Below are positions 8,331 through 15,535 of a stretch of 37,187 nucleotides of DNA, one piece after another (position 1 is the first letter of the stretch; every line of letters starts with the position of its first letter). Source of the stretch: Defluviitaleaceae bacterium (GTDB taxonomy: Bacteria > Bacillota > Clostridia > Lachnospirales > WRAX01); the NCBI GenBank assembly GCA_009785555.1, contig WQWB01000001.1, forward strand, positions 64,001 to 101,187, written 5' to 3'. The notes below the pieces were generated by a model that made no database searches, was not told the DNA's origin, and saw nothing but the letters and a program-made list of their open reading frames with translations. Both the position numbers and the translations under genes were made by a program.

Positions 8331-8583
8331 TTTCAAGCCCTCCGTCGTGTGCAAAACGAAAAATTAAGTGAACTGTTGATTCAATTATTTCTTGATAATT
8401 TTCGATATCAAATTGGGTAAACCCAATAATCCCGCACCATTCGTAAGATGGCAAAAAACAGGTTGCTGAATGAAAACCACCGTCTATGGGCTTTTCGATA
8501 TAAACTTTTATTTGACCGTCGTTCAGAATTTCAGAGTGAACAATTTCGGTATTATCTTCTAACTGTATGAATGGATACATCAT
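8314..8583 (-). CDS. Small partner protein of the DUF4160 gene (unknown function)
   Basis: An acidic protein of 89 residues, starting MMYPFIQLEDNTEIVHSE and ending GGLENAAGF. I recognise the type (YPF...DNTEIVHSE, LPSYEW) as the usual neighbour of DUF4160 genes in Firmicutes, but no function is known. The start at 8583 follows AGGTGATTTGTTA; a TTG six bases further upstream is possible. It overlaps the DUF4160 gene by 17 bases, a pattern typical of antitoxin-toxin pairs, though that role is only suspected. Confidence 0.7.
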   Translation of the reverse strand: MMYPFIQLEDNTEIVHSEILNDGQIKVYIEKPIDGGFHSATCFLPSYEWCGIIGFTQFDIENYQEIIESTVHLIFRFAHDGGLENAAGF

Positions 8584-8608
8584 TAACAAATCACCTGCTG
8601 TTTATAAA

Positions 8609-9085
8609 TTAATTTGTATATGAAAAATATTCGTTACGATTATAATTGGCATTGAATGGATCGTTGCGGTGCTCTGCCAGCAAACTCACAATCTGCGAAG
8701 TGACATTGTCGGCAGACTGATTGTCTGGCCGTATTCTATATTCGTTGGGTAAAGTATTCCGGCCTTTTATCATGTTGTTTATTTTAAAAGACTCTTTAAA
8801 GTTTTTGTATTCGTTTCCGTCGTTTCTATTTAAAATCCGCTGTTTAATTACATCATCATTATTCGAATATAAAGTAAAAATGACGTAAGAAGTATCTTTA
8901 AAATATTCGGTAATATCAAACAATCTCTTGTCATTTAGGTCGGACAGAATAATGTTCTTAAAGCCGTGCTTTATATAGTTTTTGCAAACAAGCATGAGAG
9001 TTTCGAATGTCATCTGCTCCTCATCTGCGCACGACATTTCCGTGAACGGGGTAAGGTTACTTAATTTGCAACTATCTAGGCGCAC
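8609..9085 (-). pseudogene. Beheaded P-loop kinase-like gene (C-terminal remnant)
   Basis: A reading frame of 158 codons looks like the C-terminal two thirds of a small P-loop nucleoside/AAA-type kinase: a central strand (FKNIILSDL), then YVIFTLYSNNDDVIKQRILNRND, which resembles the 'V.L.a..e.l..Ri..R' lid region of such kinases. The N-terminal Walker A segment (GxxxxGKS/T) is missing. The only start near the left end is a GTG lying inside a palindromic repeat (9080-9104), and the frame continues open into the neighbouring gene. It is most simply read as a gene cut by insertion or recombination at the repeat. It may still be transcribed together with the genes below it. Confidence 0.5.
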
Positions 9086-9104
9086 ACAGTGCGCTCCTAC
9101 GGAG
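9080..9104. repeat. Short palindromic intergenic repeat (family A) at a stop codon
   Basis: GCGCACACAGTGCGC (9080-9094) is a nearly perfect hairpin followed by TCCTACGG. Its RC form GTAGGAGCGCAC... is shared with the elements at 11286, 12640 and 18254. It overlaps the stop codon of the deacetylase gene and the start of the broken kinase frame. Confidence 0.5.
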
Positions 9105-9843
9105 CTATCAATCTGACAAATGAGTTAAACCCTGTGCTGCGGCTGATGCGTATGCGCCGCACCTCGAAATTGCAGAACGCCGTGTTGTGCATTCCCAAAT
9201 CGTGGCGTACGCCGAAGCTGTAGTATCCAGCCGCCATGTCTATAACAACTTGGTTGAAGCGGCCGGCTGGGTATGCAAGCGCGATTGGCCGCCGGCCCGT
9301 AAGTTCTTCAATCAGCCGCCGTGATTCATATAACTCAAATCGAAGCCGGTCGGGTTTATTAGAGAGAGAAGTTAAGTTTGTGTGCGTCATCGTGTGCGAT
9401 TCGATTATTACCAAGCCGGAATTGACCATCGTGAATAGCATTTCTTCAGTCAATCCGTGATTTCTTATAGAAGACCAAGTAAGAAAGAGGACTATTGTTG
9501 CATTAAATTCTTGTAAGATTGGAAATATTTCTGTATAATTTTCTAAATATCCATCATCAAATGTTACCATAACAGGTCGTTCAATGTTATGCAAATTATC
9601 GAAATCGTCGAATGTTATGAAGGTAAAGCCGTTTTCCACCAAAAACGCGATCTGCCGCCGAAACTCCGACGGGCGGATATATAGTTCGGTGAAGTAGCCG
9701 GGGTTATCTTCCGACGAGGTGTGGTACATTAATATCGGTATGCTGACTGCGGGCGGTTGCGTGGCTGCGGTAGGCATGCAGCTCGTCATGGATATAAGAC
9801 TTTGCAGGGATAGCGCAACCGTAAGTAAAAGATAGATAAACAC
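9097..9843 (-). CDS. Polysaccharide deacetylase (NodB domain), probable lipoprotein
   Basis: This is a carbohydrate esterase family 4-type protein of 248 residues that would remove acetyl groups from peptidoglycan or another glycan outside the cell. The N-terminus is hydrophobic and ends SMTSC (Cys22), a weak lipobox. NodB motifs are present: VTFDDGY (metal aspartates), ESHTMTHTNL (the H-x3-x-H metal pair), and YPAGRFN. The start is GTG at 9843, preceded by an excellent AGGAGGTG. The stop codon lies inside a palindromic repeat, so the C-terminus may have been trimmed when the repeat arrived. It belongs to the accessory stretch that separates grdB from grdCD and has no obvious link to glycine metabolism. 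Confidence 0.85.
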   Translation of the reverse strand: MFIYLLLTVALSLQSLISMTSCMPTAATQPPAVSIPILMYHTSSEDNPGYFTELYIRPSEFRRQIAFLVENGFTFITFDDFDNLHNIERPVMVTFDDGYLENYTEIFPILQEFNATIVLFLTWSSIRNHGLTEEMLFTMVNSGLVIIESHTMTHTNLTSLSNKPDRLRFELYESRRLIEELTGRRPIALAYPAGRFNQVVIDMAAGYYSFGVRHDLGMHNTAFCNFEVRRIRISRSTGFNSFVRLIAP

Positions 9844-10198
9844 AACAGCCCACCTCCTGCATAGATCATTTTATTTCATGCTTGATAAAGAAAACTTTAT
9901 TTGAAAGGCTGGATGGAATAACTCCTTTAAAATCCAGTTGAAATATTGTCATATTTAAAAAACCGTACGCCCGGCTTGAACTCGGCGCTAAATTCGGATT
10001 AATTAGGGAACCGCCTGAGCATTCGTTCCATAACAAGGTTGTTTCCGGCGATGCAGTTACCCCATGACATCATTGCATAGTTAATTAAATATTGGGATAA
10101 TCTGTTAATTTGAAATAGTAGATATTGTCCTAAATCCCAGGATATTCGTGATTTCCTGATATGGTTAAGATCATTTCGATATACCGCTGAAATCCGTA
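9844..10198. other. 355-base intergenic stretch without a recognisable gene
   Basis: I see no reading frame, tRNA or strong repeat. CTGGAT...ATCCAG (9909-9937 region) is a 6-bp inverted repeat ahead of the deacetylase gene, and a weak TAAAAT lies about 28 bases upstream of its start. The rest is AT-rich and may be eroded coding sequence. Confidence 0.3.
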
Positions 10199-11062
10199 TT
10201 AAAAATAACGTGCTTTTTCAGCCAATAGGTTACCATTTACATATAAAATCACTTTGGTATGTGTTTCGTTTTTGAACGCCTCTTTTATTGTTGGGATTAC
10301 CGTAGTTACGTTTATAATTACGCCGTTTACGTTAACTTCCAAAGTATATGAAGTACCTTCGCGTATGCCTGTTTGTTCGGCGTAAACCGTTCCGTCAACG
10401 ATAAGTTCTGTTACATTAAGTTTTCGGCTTACAATAATTTCCATATTATTGTAATTTGCTTTAATCAGCTTGCGGCCGCGCTTTGATGCTTGGCGCAACG
10501 CCGTTGTTGGCAAGATTTGCGCAATGGCGATTGTTTTTGGTATGTTGTCGGCTGTTTCGTCATCTTCTTCGGCATTAGCATTTATATTATCTTGATCTAT
10601 GGGTAGTTTCCGCATTTTTGCCCATGCAACAGTACCGCTGATTAAATAGTATATTATCCATGCTGAGAACATGATCTCAATGATAATAAAAAACTCAAAT
10701 TCACCATTTACTATGACAAAACCGGTAATGCCGAGAAGGATTAAGGTATCAATTGAAAAATAAACCAAAGCGGCGATTATCAAGCCCTTGAATTTTTTTG
10801 ATAAAATCCAAAGTACGACGTAGATTGACGTTGTTAACACTGCCGCCGTTATCCCCAATACCGCAAATGAATAAGTGGAGCTAAGTGTATGGTATGTTGA
10901 ATTAAAGTAAATTAAAAAGGCCGGGATAAACGCAGAAAATGGAAAGTACCAAGCTGACTGCGTAAGTATTAGTATGATGTTTACGCATGTTAGGAAGGTC
11001 ATCCCAATTAAATTTGCTCTTGATGAGTTGAACCTTTTTTGTAATTGCTTACGTGTCGGCAC
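10199..11062 (-). CDS. Hypothetical membrane protein with soluble C-terminal domain
   Basis: A protein of 287 residues that I cannot assign to a family. The first half contains about five hydrophobic segments (roughly residues 18-34, 38-54, 62-87, 93-117 and 122-145), then an acidic linker (NANAEEDDETADN). The C-terminal 100 residues are predicted to be mostly beta structure (NMEIIVSRKLNVTELIVDG, YTLEVNVNGVIINVTTVI), like a small sensing or binding domain placed in the cytoplasm or outside. It starts with GTG at 11062 behind AGGAGAAAAGAACT. It lies alone after the grd terminator and is AT-rich compared with the grd genes, which suggests a later acquisition. Confidence 0.65.
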   Translation of the reverse strand: MPTRKQLQKRFNSSRANLIGMTFLTCVNIILILTQSAWYFPFSAFIPAFLIYFNSTYHTLSSTYSFAVLGITAAVLTTSIYVVLWILSKKFKGLIIAALVYFSIDTLILLGITGFVIVNGEFEFFIIIEIMFSAWIIYYLISGTVAWAKMRKLPIDQDNINANAEEDDETADNIPKTIAIAQILPTTALRQASKRGRKLIKANYNNMEIIVSRKLNVTELIVDGTVYAEQTGIREGTSYTLEVNVNGVIINVTTVIPTIKEAFKNETHTKVILYVNGNLLAEKARYF

Positions 11063-11082
11063 AGTTCTTTTCTCCTGTTTTA

Positions 11083-11232
11083 TTATATTTTAACTGCAAT
11101 TTTTTTGATTAACATCAAATTTTTTATATATTCAAGTATTTTATCCGCAGATTCATTTATTTGAAAGTCTTTATATTCTTAGCTGTATTCGCCAACAGGC
11201 CAAACGACCCTTATTTCGGCTTCTTTGGGCAT
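11083..11232 (-). pseudogene. Tiny gene broken by one in-frame TAA
   Basis: ATG at 11232 follows AAAGGAATAAATT. The frame reads MPKEAEIRVVWPVGEYS, then TAA, and then continues in the same frame for 31 codons with protein-like content (EYKDFQINESADKILEYIK...) to a second stop at 11083. A single change in codon 18 (CAA, GAA or AAA to TAA) would explain it. A functional 17-residue peptide is also possible. No family recognised. Confidence 0.35.
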
Positions 11233-11256
11233 AATTTATTCCTTTGAAAATAAAAC

Positions 11257-11285
11257 CATAGAGGCGGTTAATTGCCGCCTCTATG
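11257..11285 (-). terminator. Rho-independent terminator of the grd operon
   Basis: An 11-bp perfect stem CATAGAGGCGG/CCGCCTCTATG with a seven-base loop is followed on the minus strand by GTTTTATTTTC. It lies 26 bases after the grdB stop. It separates grdB from the accessory genes and from grdCD, so grdCD must be transcribed independently or by read-through. Confidence 0.88.
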
Positions 11286-11310
11286 TCCAGACGAACAAAG
11301 CTCGCTCCTA
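11286..11310. repeat. Short intergenic repeat (family A), partial copy next to the grdB stop
   Basis: On the minus strand this reads TAGGAGCGAGCTTTGTTCG, matching the GTAGGGGCGAACTTTGTTCGC element at 18254 in most positions. It lies directly between the grdB stop codon and the terminator hairpin. Confidence 0.45.
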
Positions 11311-12615
11311 TTAAAATACCGTTTGCCCGTCAACTTCTGTACAGAGGGCGTTAAGCGCCTTCTCCACAAGGCGGCGGCGAAGTTTTTTCTCCTCGCCGGC
11401 TTCAAGCGTTGGGTTCCCTAGCGGATACGGTATAGCAACCGCCGGAACGATACGGTTTGCGCCTACGGTGAGGCTGATTGGAACTACAGTGCAGATATGG
11501 ACGACGGGTAAACCCGCGCGTTCAATCTCTTTAACCATCGTTGCACCGCAACGAGTGCACGTGCCTCATGTAGAGGTAAGGATAACGGCTTGTACCCCGT
11601 CGTTTACAAGTTCGGCGGCAATTTCCGCCGCGTAGGCCTTGGAGCTGGCGACGGACGTTCCGTTGCCGACGGTTGTATAGTAGTATTTGTGAAGTTTTTC
11701 GATCTTGCCTTCCTTTTCCATGTCGCGGAGGACATCGAGAGGAAGTACGCGGTTTGCGTCTTGGTTGGCGTAGACAGGGTCGTATCCGCCGTGTGCCGTT
11801 TCGGCGCAGTTGGCGCAGAAGGCGTTAAGGCCGTCGATATCATATTTGCCGTATTTGGACGCGGAGGATGACTCGATCCTGTCCGGGTTGCCTTTGGGGC
11901 AGATACCGCCTGATGTAACAAGGGCGACTTTTGTTTTAGGCATGTCTTTTATGGCGGGTGCTGGTGCTACATTGTCGAAGTGAGGCATTGGATATTCGGT
12001 AACGAACTCCTCACCTTTTAATTTCGCAACAAGCATGTCTACCGCGCGCTTTGAGCCGCGCTCTTCCGCAAACACGTTTTTACGGATACCGCGTGGGAAA
12101 TATGCTTCACACGTCGGCGCGCCGATTTCCTCGTTTTTGGCAAGTTTAAGAGTAAACTTTGCCAAAACAGGTGCGGCGGTACGCATTGTGGCTGCGCTGT
12201 CGCCCGTTTCCAGGATATACACGTCTTGCTTAAACCCGTCAACGCCTGGGTTCTCGCCGAACATTGCGGTAACGGCCGGTATGCCGAATTTTTCTTGAAC
12301 GGCCTTACAGACACCGCCGCAAGCCATACCGTAGCGGCCGGCGTTAAATGCGGGACCGGCTACAAAAATATCGGCTTTTTGGTCAGCGACGAAACCTAAG
12401 ATGGCTTCAAGCGCGGCGGGTGTATTTTCGTTAAAGTACGAATCCCCGCACACGATGGTTGCGACAATTTCGGCCTCGTCACCGAACTGTTGGCTAAGAG
12501 CCATACCTGGGCCAACTGCACCCAAGCGAAGTTCTGGCAAATGGTCGGCTTTTTCCTCGCCGCCTACGCCGCCGAAAAATTGGTTGATATAATGGACTAC
12601 ACGAATTTTGCTCAT
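11311..12615 (-). CDS. grdB: Glycine reductase component B, selenocysteine subunit (GrdB)
   Basis: GrdB, with GrdE, forms component B, which binds glycine and hands its carboxymethyl group to selenoprotein A. The gene encodes 434 residues including selenocysteine 350, encoded by TGA at 11566-11568; a conventional reading would stop there and restart at 11538. Sequence around it is LTST-U-GTCTRCGAT, so U-x2-C-x2-C is present. The selenocysteine position matches Eubacterium acidaminophilum GrdB. The N-terminus (VVHYINQFFGGVGGEEKAD) is typical and complete. A hairpin CGTTGC-GGT-GCAACG starts 13 bases after TGA, fitting a bacterial SECIS. Start ATG 12615 follows GAGGTGAAGCTAAATA. It lies 73 bases after grdA, with a palindromic repeat between, and ends just before a strong terminator. 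Confidence 0.96.
11539..11568 (-). promoter_or_regulatory. Selenocysteine UGA codon and SECIS-like hairpin in grdB
   Basis: TGA at 11566-11568 is followed on the RNA by a perfect 6-bp stem CGUUGC/GCAACG closing a GGU loop (11539-11553). Bacterial SECIS elements lie immediately 3' of the UGA and have a short stem with G and U in the apical loop bound by SelB, as seen here. Confidence 0.75.
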
Positions 12616-12639
12616 TATTTAGCTTCACCTCAATAGTGT

Positions 12640-12689
12640 GTAGGAGCGACATTTTGGACGCTCGTGTGGCGAACACAGTTCGCCGCTAC
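12640..12689. repeat. 50-base palindromic intergenic repeat (family A) between grdA and grdB
   Basis: It begins GTAGGAGCG and ends CGCCGCTAC, and contains two hairpins, GAGCG/CGCTC and GGCGAAC-ACA-GTTCGCC (perfect). Its end coincides with the first base of the grdA stop codon. It may modulate grdB expression relative to grdA or stabilise the mRNA. Compare with 9080, 11286 and 18254. Confidence 0.6.
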
Positions 12690-13159
12690 TAGTATTTTCC
12701 GTACTGGGCGCGAATTGCTTCCATTTCGGCCACGATTTCGTCAACGTTAAGCACCATTTCCATCATGCCTATCTGTTCATCATAGATTGTTGGATCTACA
12801 TTACTTTTAAACTCTTCTTCCATACAGTGTAACACACGAAGTCCCAACGAGACTCCCGACAATGAACCTGCGAACGTAGGGTCGCCGTTTGTAACGGTTT
12901 CCGCGGCAAGGCCTGCAGCCTCGCCCTCCGCCGCGCCGATTACTACGATTACGTTTTCCGCACCGTAGGTATCCGCAGCGTTTTTAACCCTGTTTTGGTT
13001 CTCAAGATCCATTGCTCCTGCCGCCGTTCAGACAAAGCACTCGGTGGAGGAGAAGATAACTTCCGCACCGACAGCCTTTAAACATTCTTCAATCGCCGGG
13101 CCGGGGACGCCGTCCCTGTCGCCGATGACGATTACTTTTTTGTTTGCAAAGTATGCCAT
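12689..13159 (-). CDS. grdA: Selenoprotein A of glycine reductase (GrdA)
   Basis: GrdA is the small selenoprotein shared by glycine, sarcosine and betaine reductases; its selenol takes the carboxymethyl group and passes it to component C, and the resulting selenenyl-sulfide is reduced by thioredoxin. The gene encodes 156 residues. TGA at 13028-13030 encodes selenocysteine 44 in the motif [16 protein letters not shown] (C-x2-U), exactly as in Eubacterium acidaminophilum. A conventional reading would give only the 107-residue part from 13012. The start, ATG 13159 ([17 protein letters not shown]), is preceded by AAAGGAGCAACAAAA. I could not pick out a single convincing SECIS hairpin after this UGA. 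The gene lies between a lipoprotein gene and grdB. Confidence 0.97.
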
Positions 13160-13249
13160 TTTTGTTGCTCCTTTCGGTTATTTGGGGTTATTGCGATGTA
13201 AGTTATACTAAGAAAGAGGCTTCACCCTGCTCGCAACAACGTTATATTA

Positions 13250-13579
13250 TCACATTGGTACCATAATAAAGTCTGCGCCTCTGTTTGGACCTCCGCCGTT
13301 ACGGTCGGTGCCGTACTCGAATACGAAGATAAACATGCCGTTTGCATCATGTGAGACGCTAACCAGCCGCCAATCGCTCTGAACCTTCCAGTCCAGTTTC
13401 GCCTGCACGCCGATATAAGATTCGCTCCATCCATCATTGACGAATACTTGATAAAAATTCTCATCAAAGTTTACGCGGATAACGGAAAATGCGCGATCAT
13501 CGTTACGATTGCAAGAACTGAAGAGGATAGATGCCGTGGCGATTATAACGACAGCGAATATGGCCCTGACTACATACAT
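13250..13579 (-). CDS. Small predicted lipoprotein inside the grd operon
   Basis: A protein of 109 residues with a hydrophobic signal (residues 5-20) and a lipobox ILFSSC (Cys23), so it is probably a membrane-anchored lipoprotein facing outward. The mature part is about 86 residues, rich in aromatic and beta-forming residues (NFYQVFVNDGW, GMFIFVFEYG), with no family I recognise. It starts two bases after the grdE stop, with GAGAGGG as ribosome binding site, and ends 90 bases before grdA, so it is co-transcribed with the reductase genes. A lipoprotein here is not part of the known grdE-grdA-grdB order. An insertion that happens to be tolerated is the alternative to a role in amino-acid uptake or sensing. 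Confidence 0.75.
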   Translation of the reverse strand: MYVVRAIFAVVIIATASILFSSCNRNDDRAFSVIRVNFDENFYQVFVNDGWSESYIGVQAKLDWKVQSDWRLVSVSHDANGMFIFVFEYGTDRNGGGPNRGADFIMVPM

Positions 13580-13580
13580 A

Positions 13581-14867
13581 TTAATACCCTCTCGCTGTCA
13601 TCCTGTTAAAGCCAAGCTCATTCGTCGCGCCTATGATGACTTGAATCTCCGCCTCTATGCTGCCGTCGGGGCGTAAGCTACCATCAAAGCCGCCTGCGAT
13701 TTTATCTACATAATCATACATGCCTATTACGCGGTCCATCGGCGGTAGGATGATGACCTCGTTGGCATTGCCGCCGGTGACGACCGCGTCAGCCGCCTTG
13801 TCTGCGTCGGCGAGGGATTGGCTCTTGCCGTCGCGCCCGGCATATTCATCCGTTACGATAACGGTCTTAACACCTTGTGCTTCGATTTTCTTGCAGTTCA
13901 TGATAAGGTCGGTGTCCGGGTTACCGAAACCTTCCTGGCTCACGATCGCACCGTCAAGGTTAAGGAACTTGGTGAGCTTGGCCGTCCAGTCGCTGGAACG
14001 CTCCTTGTCCATCAGAAAGACGTTTTCGTTCGTGATAATCACGCCGACGAAGTTGAAATCCTTGCCGTGGCGGGCATACATGTCGTGGATAATAGGATTG
14101 TTTTGGTGGTGGTAGGTCGTGTTTTTGTCGCATGCACTTACACAGTTGCCGCTGAGGATTGCTCCGTCCATAATTTCTGTCGGATAAAGGATTGTGGGAA
14201 CGATTTTCTTACCGTCAACGCCGTATACATAGGTATCATGTAACAAGCCTTGTGTTTGGAGCATGTATACATACCCAACGCGCGGTAAGTTTGGGAACGC
14301 TTTTACGCCATCCATAAGGGGTAAGGTTTCGTATGTTTCGATAACGTCCGGCGTTGCATTGCGCCCGGCTTCACCAAGGTAGGCGGCGGCTTTGAGACCG
14401 GCCATACGGGCGGATGCCTCGTAGTCGTATTGGCTTAAATCCGCGGTCGGTTCAATAACCAGCACGATATTGTGGGTTTTGGAGAATGGCGTATAGTCCG
14501 CGCCGGGGCCGCTCATGTCGATAATGCCTTCTTGGAAGCCTACGATGCGGCCGCATGTGACGACCGCCGCGCCGCTAAGCACGTGCGTACGTCCTTCACC
14601 CACCGTCTCAACCTTGTTAAGCATACCGGGGAAAACCGCGCCTGAGCCGGAGACCTTAACGCGCGGTTCGATAACGTCCTTAACGGGTGTGATGCGTGTT
14701 TTTTCACCGGGGGACGCAAATTCGACCTTAACGTCTTTAATGAACTCGTCCTGCTTTATAAGGGCGATAAGCTCGTCCTTGTTGATTGTCAATATTCCGG
14801 CGTTCACTTCGGTATTGGCACCAAAGGAGAGGCCTTCAATATTGATTCTGCCTAGTTCTAATTTCAT
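13581..14867 (-). CDS. grdE: Glycine reductase component B, alpha/beta proprotein (GrdE)
   Basis: GrdE is the substrate-specific glycine-binding part of component B. It is made as a 428-residue precursor and cleaved between Asn and Cys to give two subunits, with a carbonyl group (pyruvoyl-like) formed at the new N-terminus that binds glycine as a Schiff base. The site is visible: SGNCVSACDK, with Asn241-Cys242, the same position as in Eubacterium acidaminophilum. Other conserved stretches are GEGRTHVLSGAAV and DMSGPGADYTPFSKTHN. The gene is full length, 11 bases after trxA, with GAGGTG before ATG 14867, so trxA and grdE are one transcript. The GrdE sequence rather than a sarcosine/betaine-type paralogue argues for glycine as substrate, but this rests on overall similarity. 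Confidence 0.96.
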   Translation of the reverse strand: MKLELGRINIEGLSFGANTEVNAGILTINKDELIALIKQDEFIKDVKVEFASPGEKTRITPVKDVIEPRVKVSGSGAVFPGMLNKVETVGEGRTHVLSGAAVVTCGRIVGFQEGIIDMSGPGADYTPFSKTHNIVLVIEPTADLSQYDYEASARMAGLKAAAYLGEAGRNATPDVIETYETLPLMDGVKAFPNLPRVGYVYMLQTQGLLHDTYVYGVDGKKIVPTILYPTEIMDGAILSGNCVSACDKNTTYHHQNNPIIHDMYARHGKDFNFVGVIITNENVFLMDKERSSDWTAKLTKFLNLDGAIVSQEGFGNPDTDLIMNCKKIEAQGVKTVIVTDEYAGRDGKSQSLADADKAADAVVTGGNANEVIILPPMDRVIGMYDYVDKIAGGFDGSLRPDGSIEAEIQVIIGATNELGFNRMTARGY

Positions 14868-14878
14868 CGGAACACCTC

Positions 14879-15196
14879 TTATATGTTCTTTTTAATCATT
14901 GCTTCAATATTTGTTTTGTTTGCGTCGTCTTTGGTCAGCTCTTCAATCTTTACGCCGTCTTTATAAAGTGAAACGGTAGGAAGGCCAAGGACTTTTTGGC
15001 TAATGGCAAGCCTGCGCGCGCCGCTGGTGTTGAGCTTCACGAACTTAACCTGTTTGCCGTACGTTTCGCTTAAGGCGATAACGTCAGGCATAAGAGCCTC
15101 GCATGGTACGCAACCGTCGCCGTAAAAATCTACCAGCACGAAACCCTGCGTGTCCAGTACCTCGGCTTGGAATGTGTCTTTGTCAACTTGTAGCAT
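14879..15196 (-). CDS. trxA: Thioredoxin of the glycine reductase system
   Basis: A 105-residue thioredoxin that would re-reduce selenoprotein A after each turnover. The redox motif is C29-V-P-C32 within [12 protein letters not shown], where the usual Trp-Cys-Gly-Pro-Cys is changed: Gly replaces Trp before the first Cys and Val replaces Gly. Deviating motifs of this kind are known for grd-linked thioredoxins of amino-acid-fermenting anaerobes. The cis-proline ([11 protein letters not shown]) and the overall fold are intact. It starts at ATG 15196 after GAAAGGAG. Normally trxB (thioredoxin reductase) precedes this gene; here it does not. Instead a low-confidence frame, a nuclease element and hdrA lie upstream. 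Confidence 0.95.
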   Translation of the reverse strand: MLQVDKDTFQAEVLDTQGFVLVDFYGDGCVPCEALMPDVIALSETYGKQVKFVKLNTSGARRLAISQKVLGLPTVSLYKDGVKIEELTKDDANKTNIEAMIKKNI

Positions 15197-15477
15197 TTAT
15201 TTTCTCCTTTCGGGTTGTTTATTTTGATGATCTGGTGTAAAAAGGCTAATATCCTACCTTTAGATTCTTTTATAGATATATCGAAAAGCACTGACGGGGA
15301 AGACTTGTGCATTATCTGATCCTGCTGAAAACTTTTAAATTGATCTTCGACATTTCCTGTGAGAACTTTAATTTCATTACTGTTTAGAATATTGTTATTG
15401 GTGTTTTTGTTTAAATCTAATACATTTATTTTGATTTTATGGAGTATTGTGCTATTTGGAACTAATAATTTATCCAT
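15130..15477 (-). CDS. Uncertain reading frame upstream of trxA
   Basis: A 115-codon frame starts at ATG 15477 behind AGGAAAATTTT and runs 67 bases into trxA in another frame. The part before trxA (about 93 codons) is rich in Asn, Lys, Ile and Ser and shows no domain I recognise. It may be a remnant gene (the shape expected if a deletion joined it to trxA), or just an open stretch of AT-rich leader. It is unlike GrdX, which is found near this spot in some clusters. Confidence 0.25.
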   Translation of the reverse strand: MDKLLVPNSTILHKIKINVLDLNKNTNNNILNSNEIKVLTGNVEDQFKSFQQDQIMHKSSPSVLFDISIKESKGRILAFLHQIIKINNPKGENKCYKLTKTHSKPRYWTRRVSCW

Positions 15478-15535
15478 AAAATTTTCCTATAATGGTTTGA
15501 TTGTTGCTTGTCTTTTAGGCGCAGACAGGGTTTTT

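Noticed and set aside
11311-11538. 75-residue protein as a separate gene
   Set aside because: It is the C-terminal part of GrdB after its selenocysteine codon at 11566-11568.
11551-11562. CACGTG core inside grdB as a second parS
   Set aside because: The flanks (GTGCACGTGCCT) do not fit TGTTNCACGTGNAACA. Other CACGTG cores near 16978, 20058 and 24324 fail in the same way.
12689-13012. 107-residue protein as a separate gene
   Set aside because: It is only the part of GrdA after its selenocysteine codon; the true start is 13159.
13222-13467. 81-codon frame overlapping the lipoprotein gene
   Set aside because: Other frame of the same DNA, no ribosome binding site; the lipoprotein frame has a signal peptide, lipobox and correct spacing to grdE.
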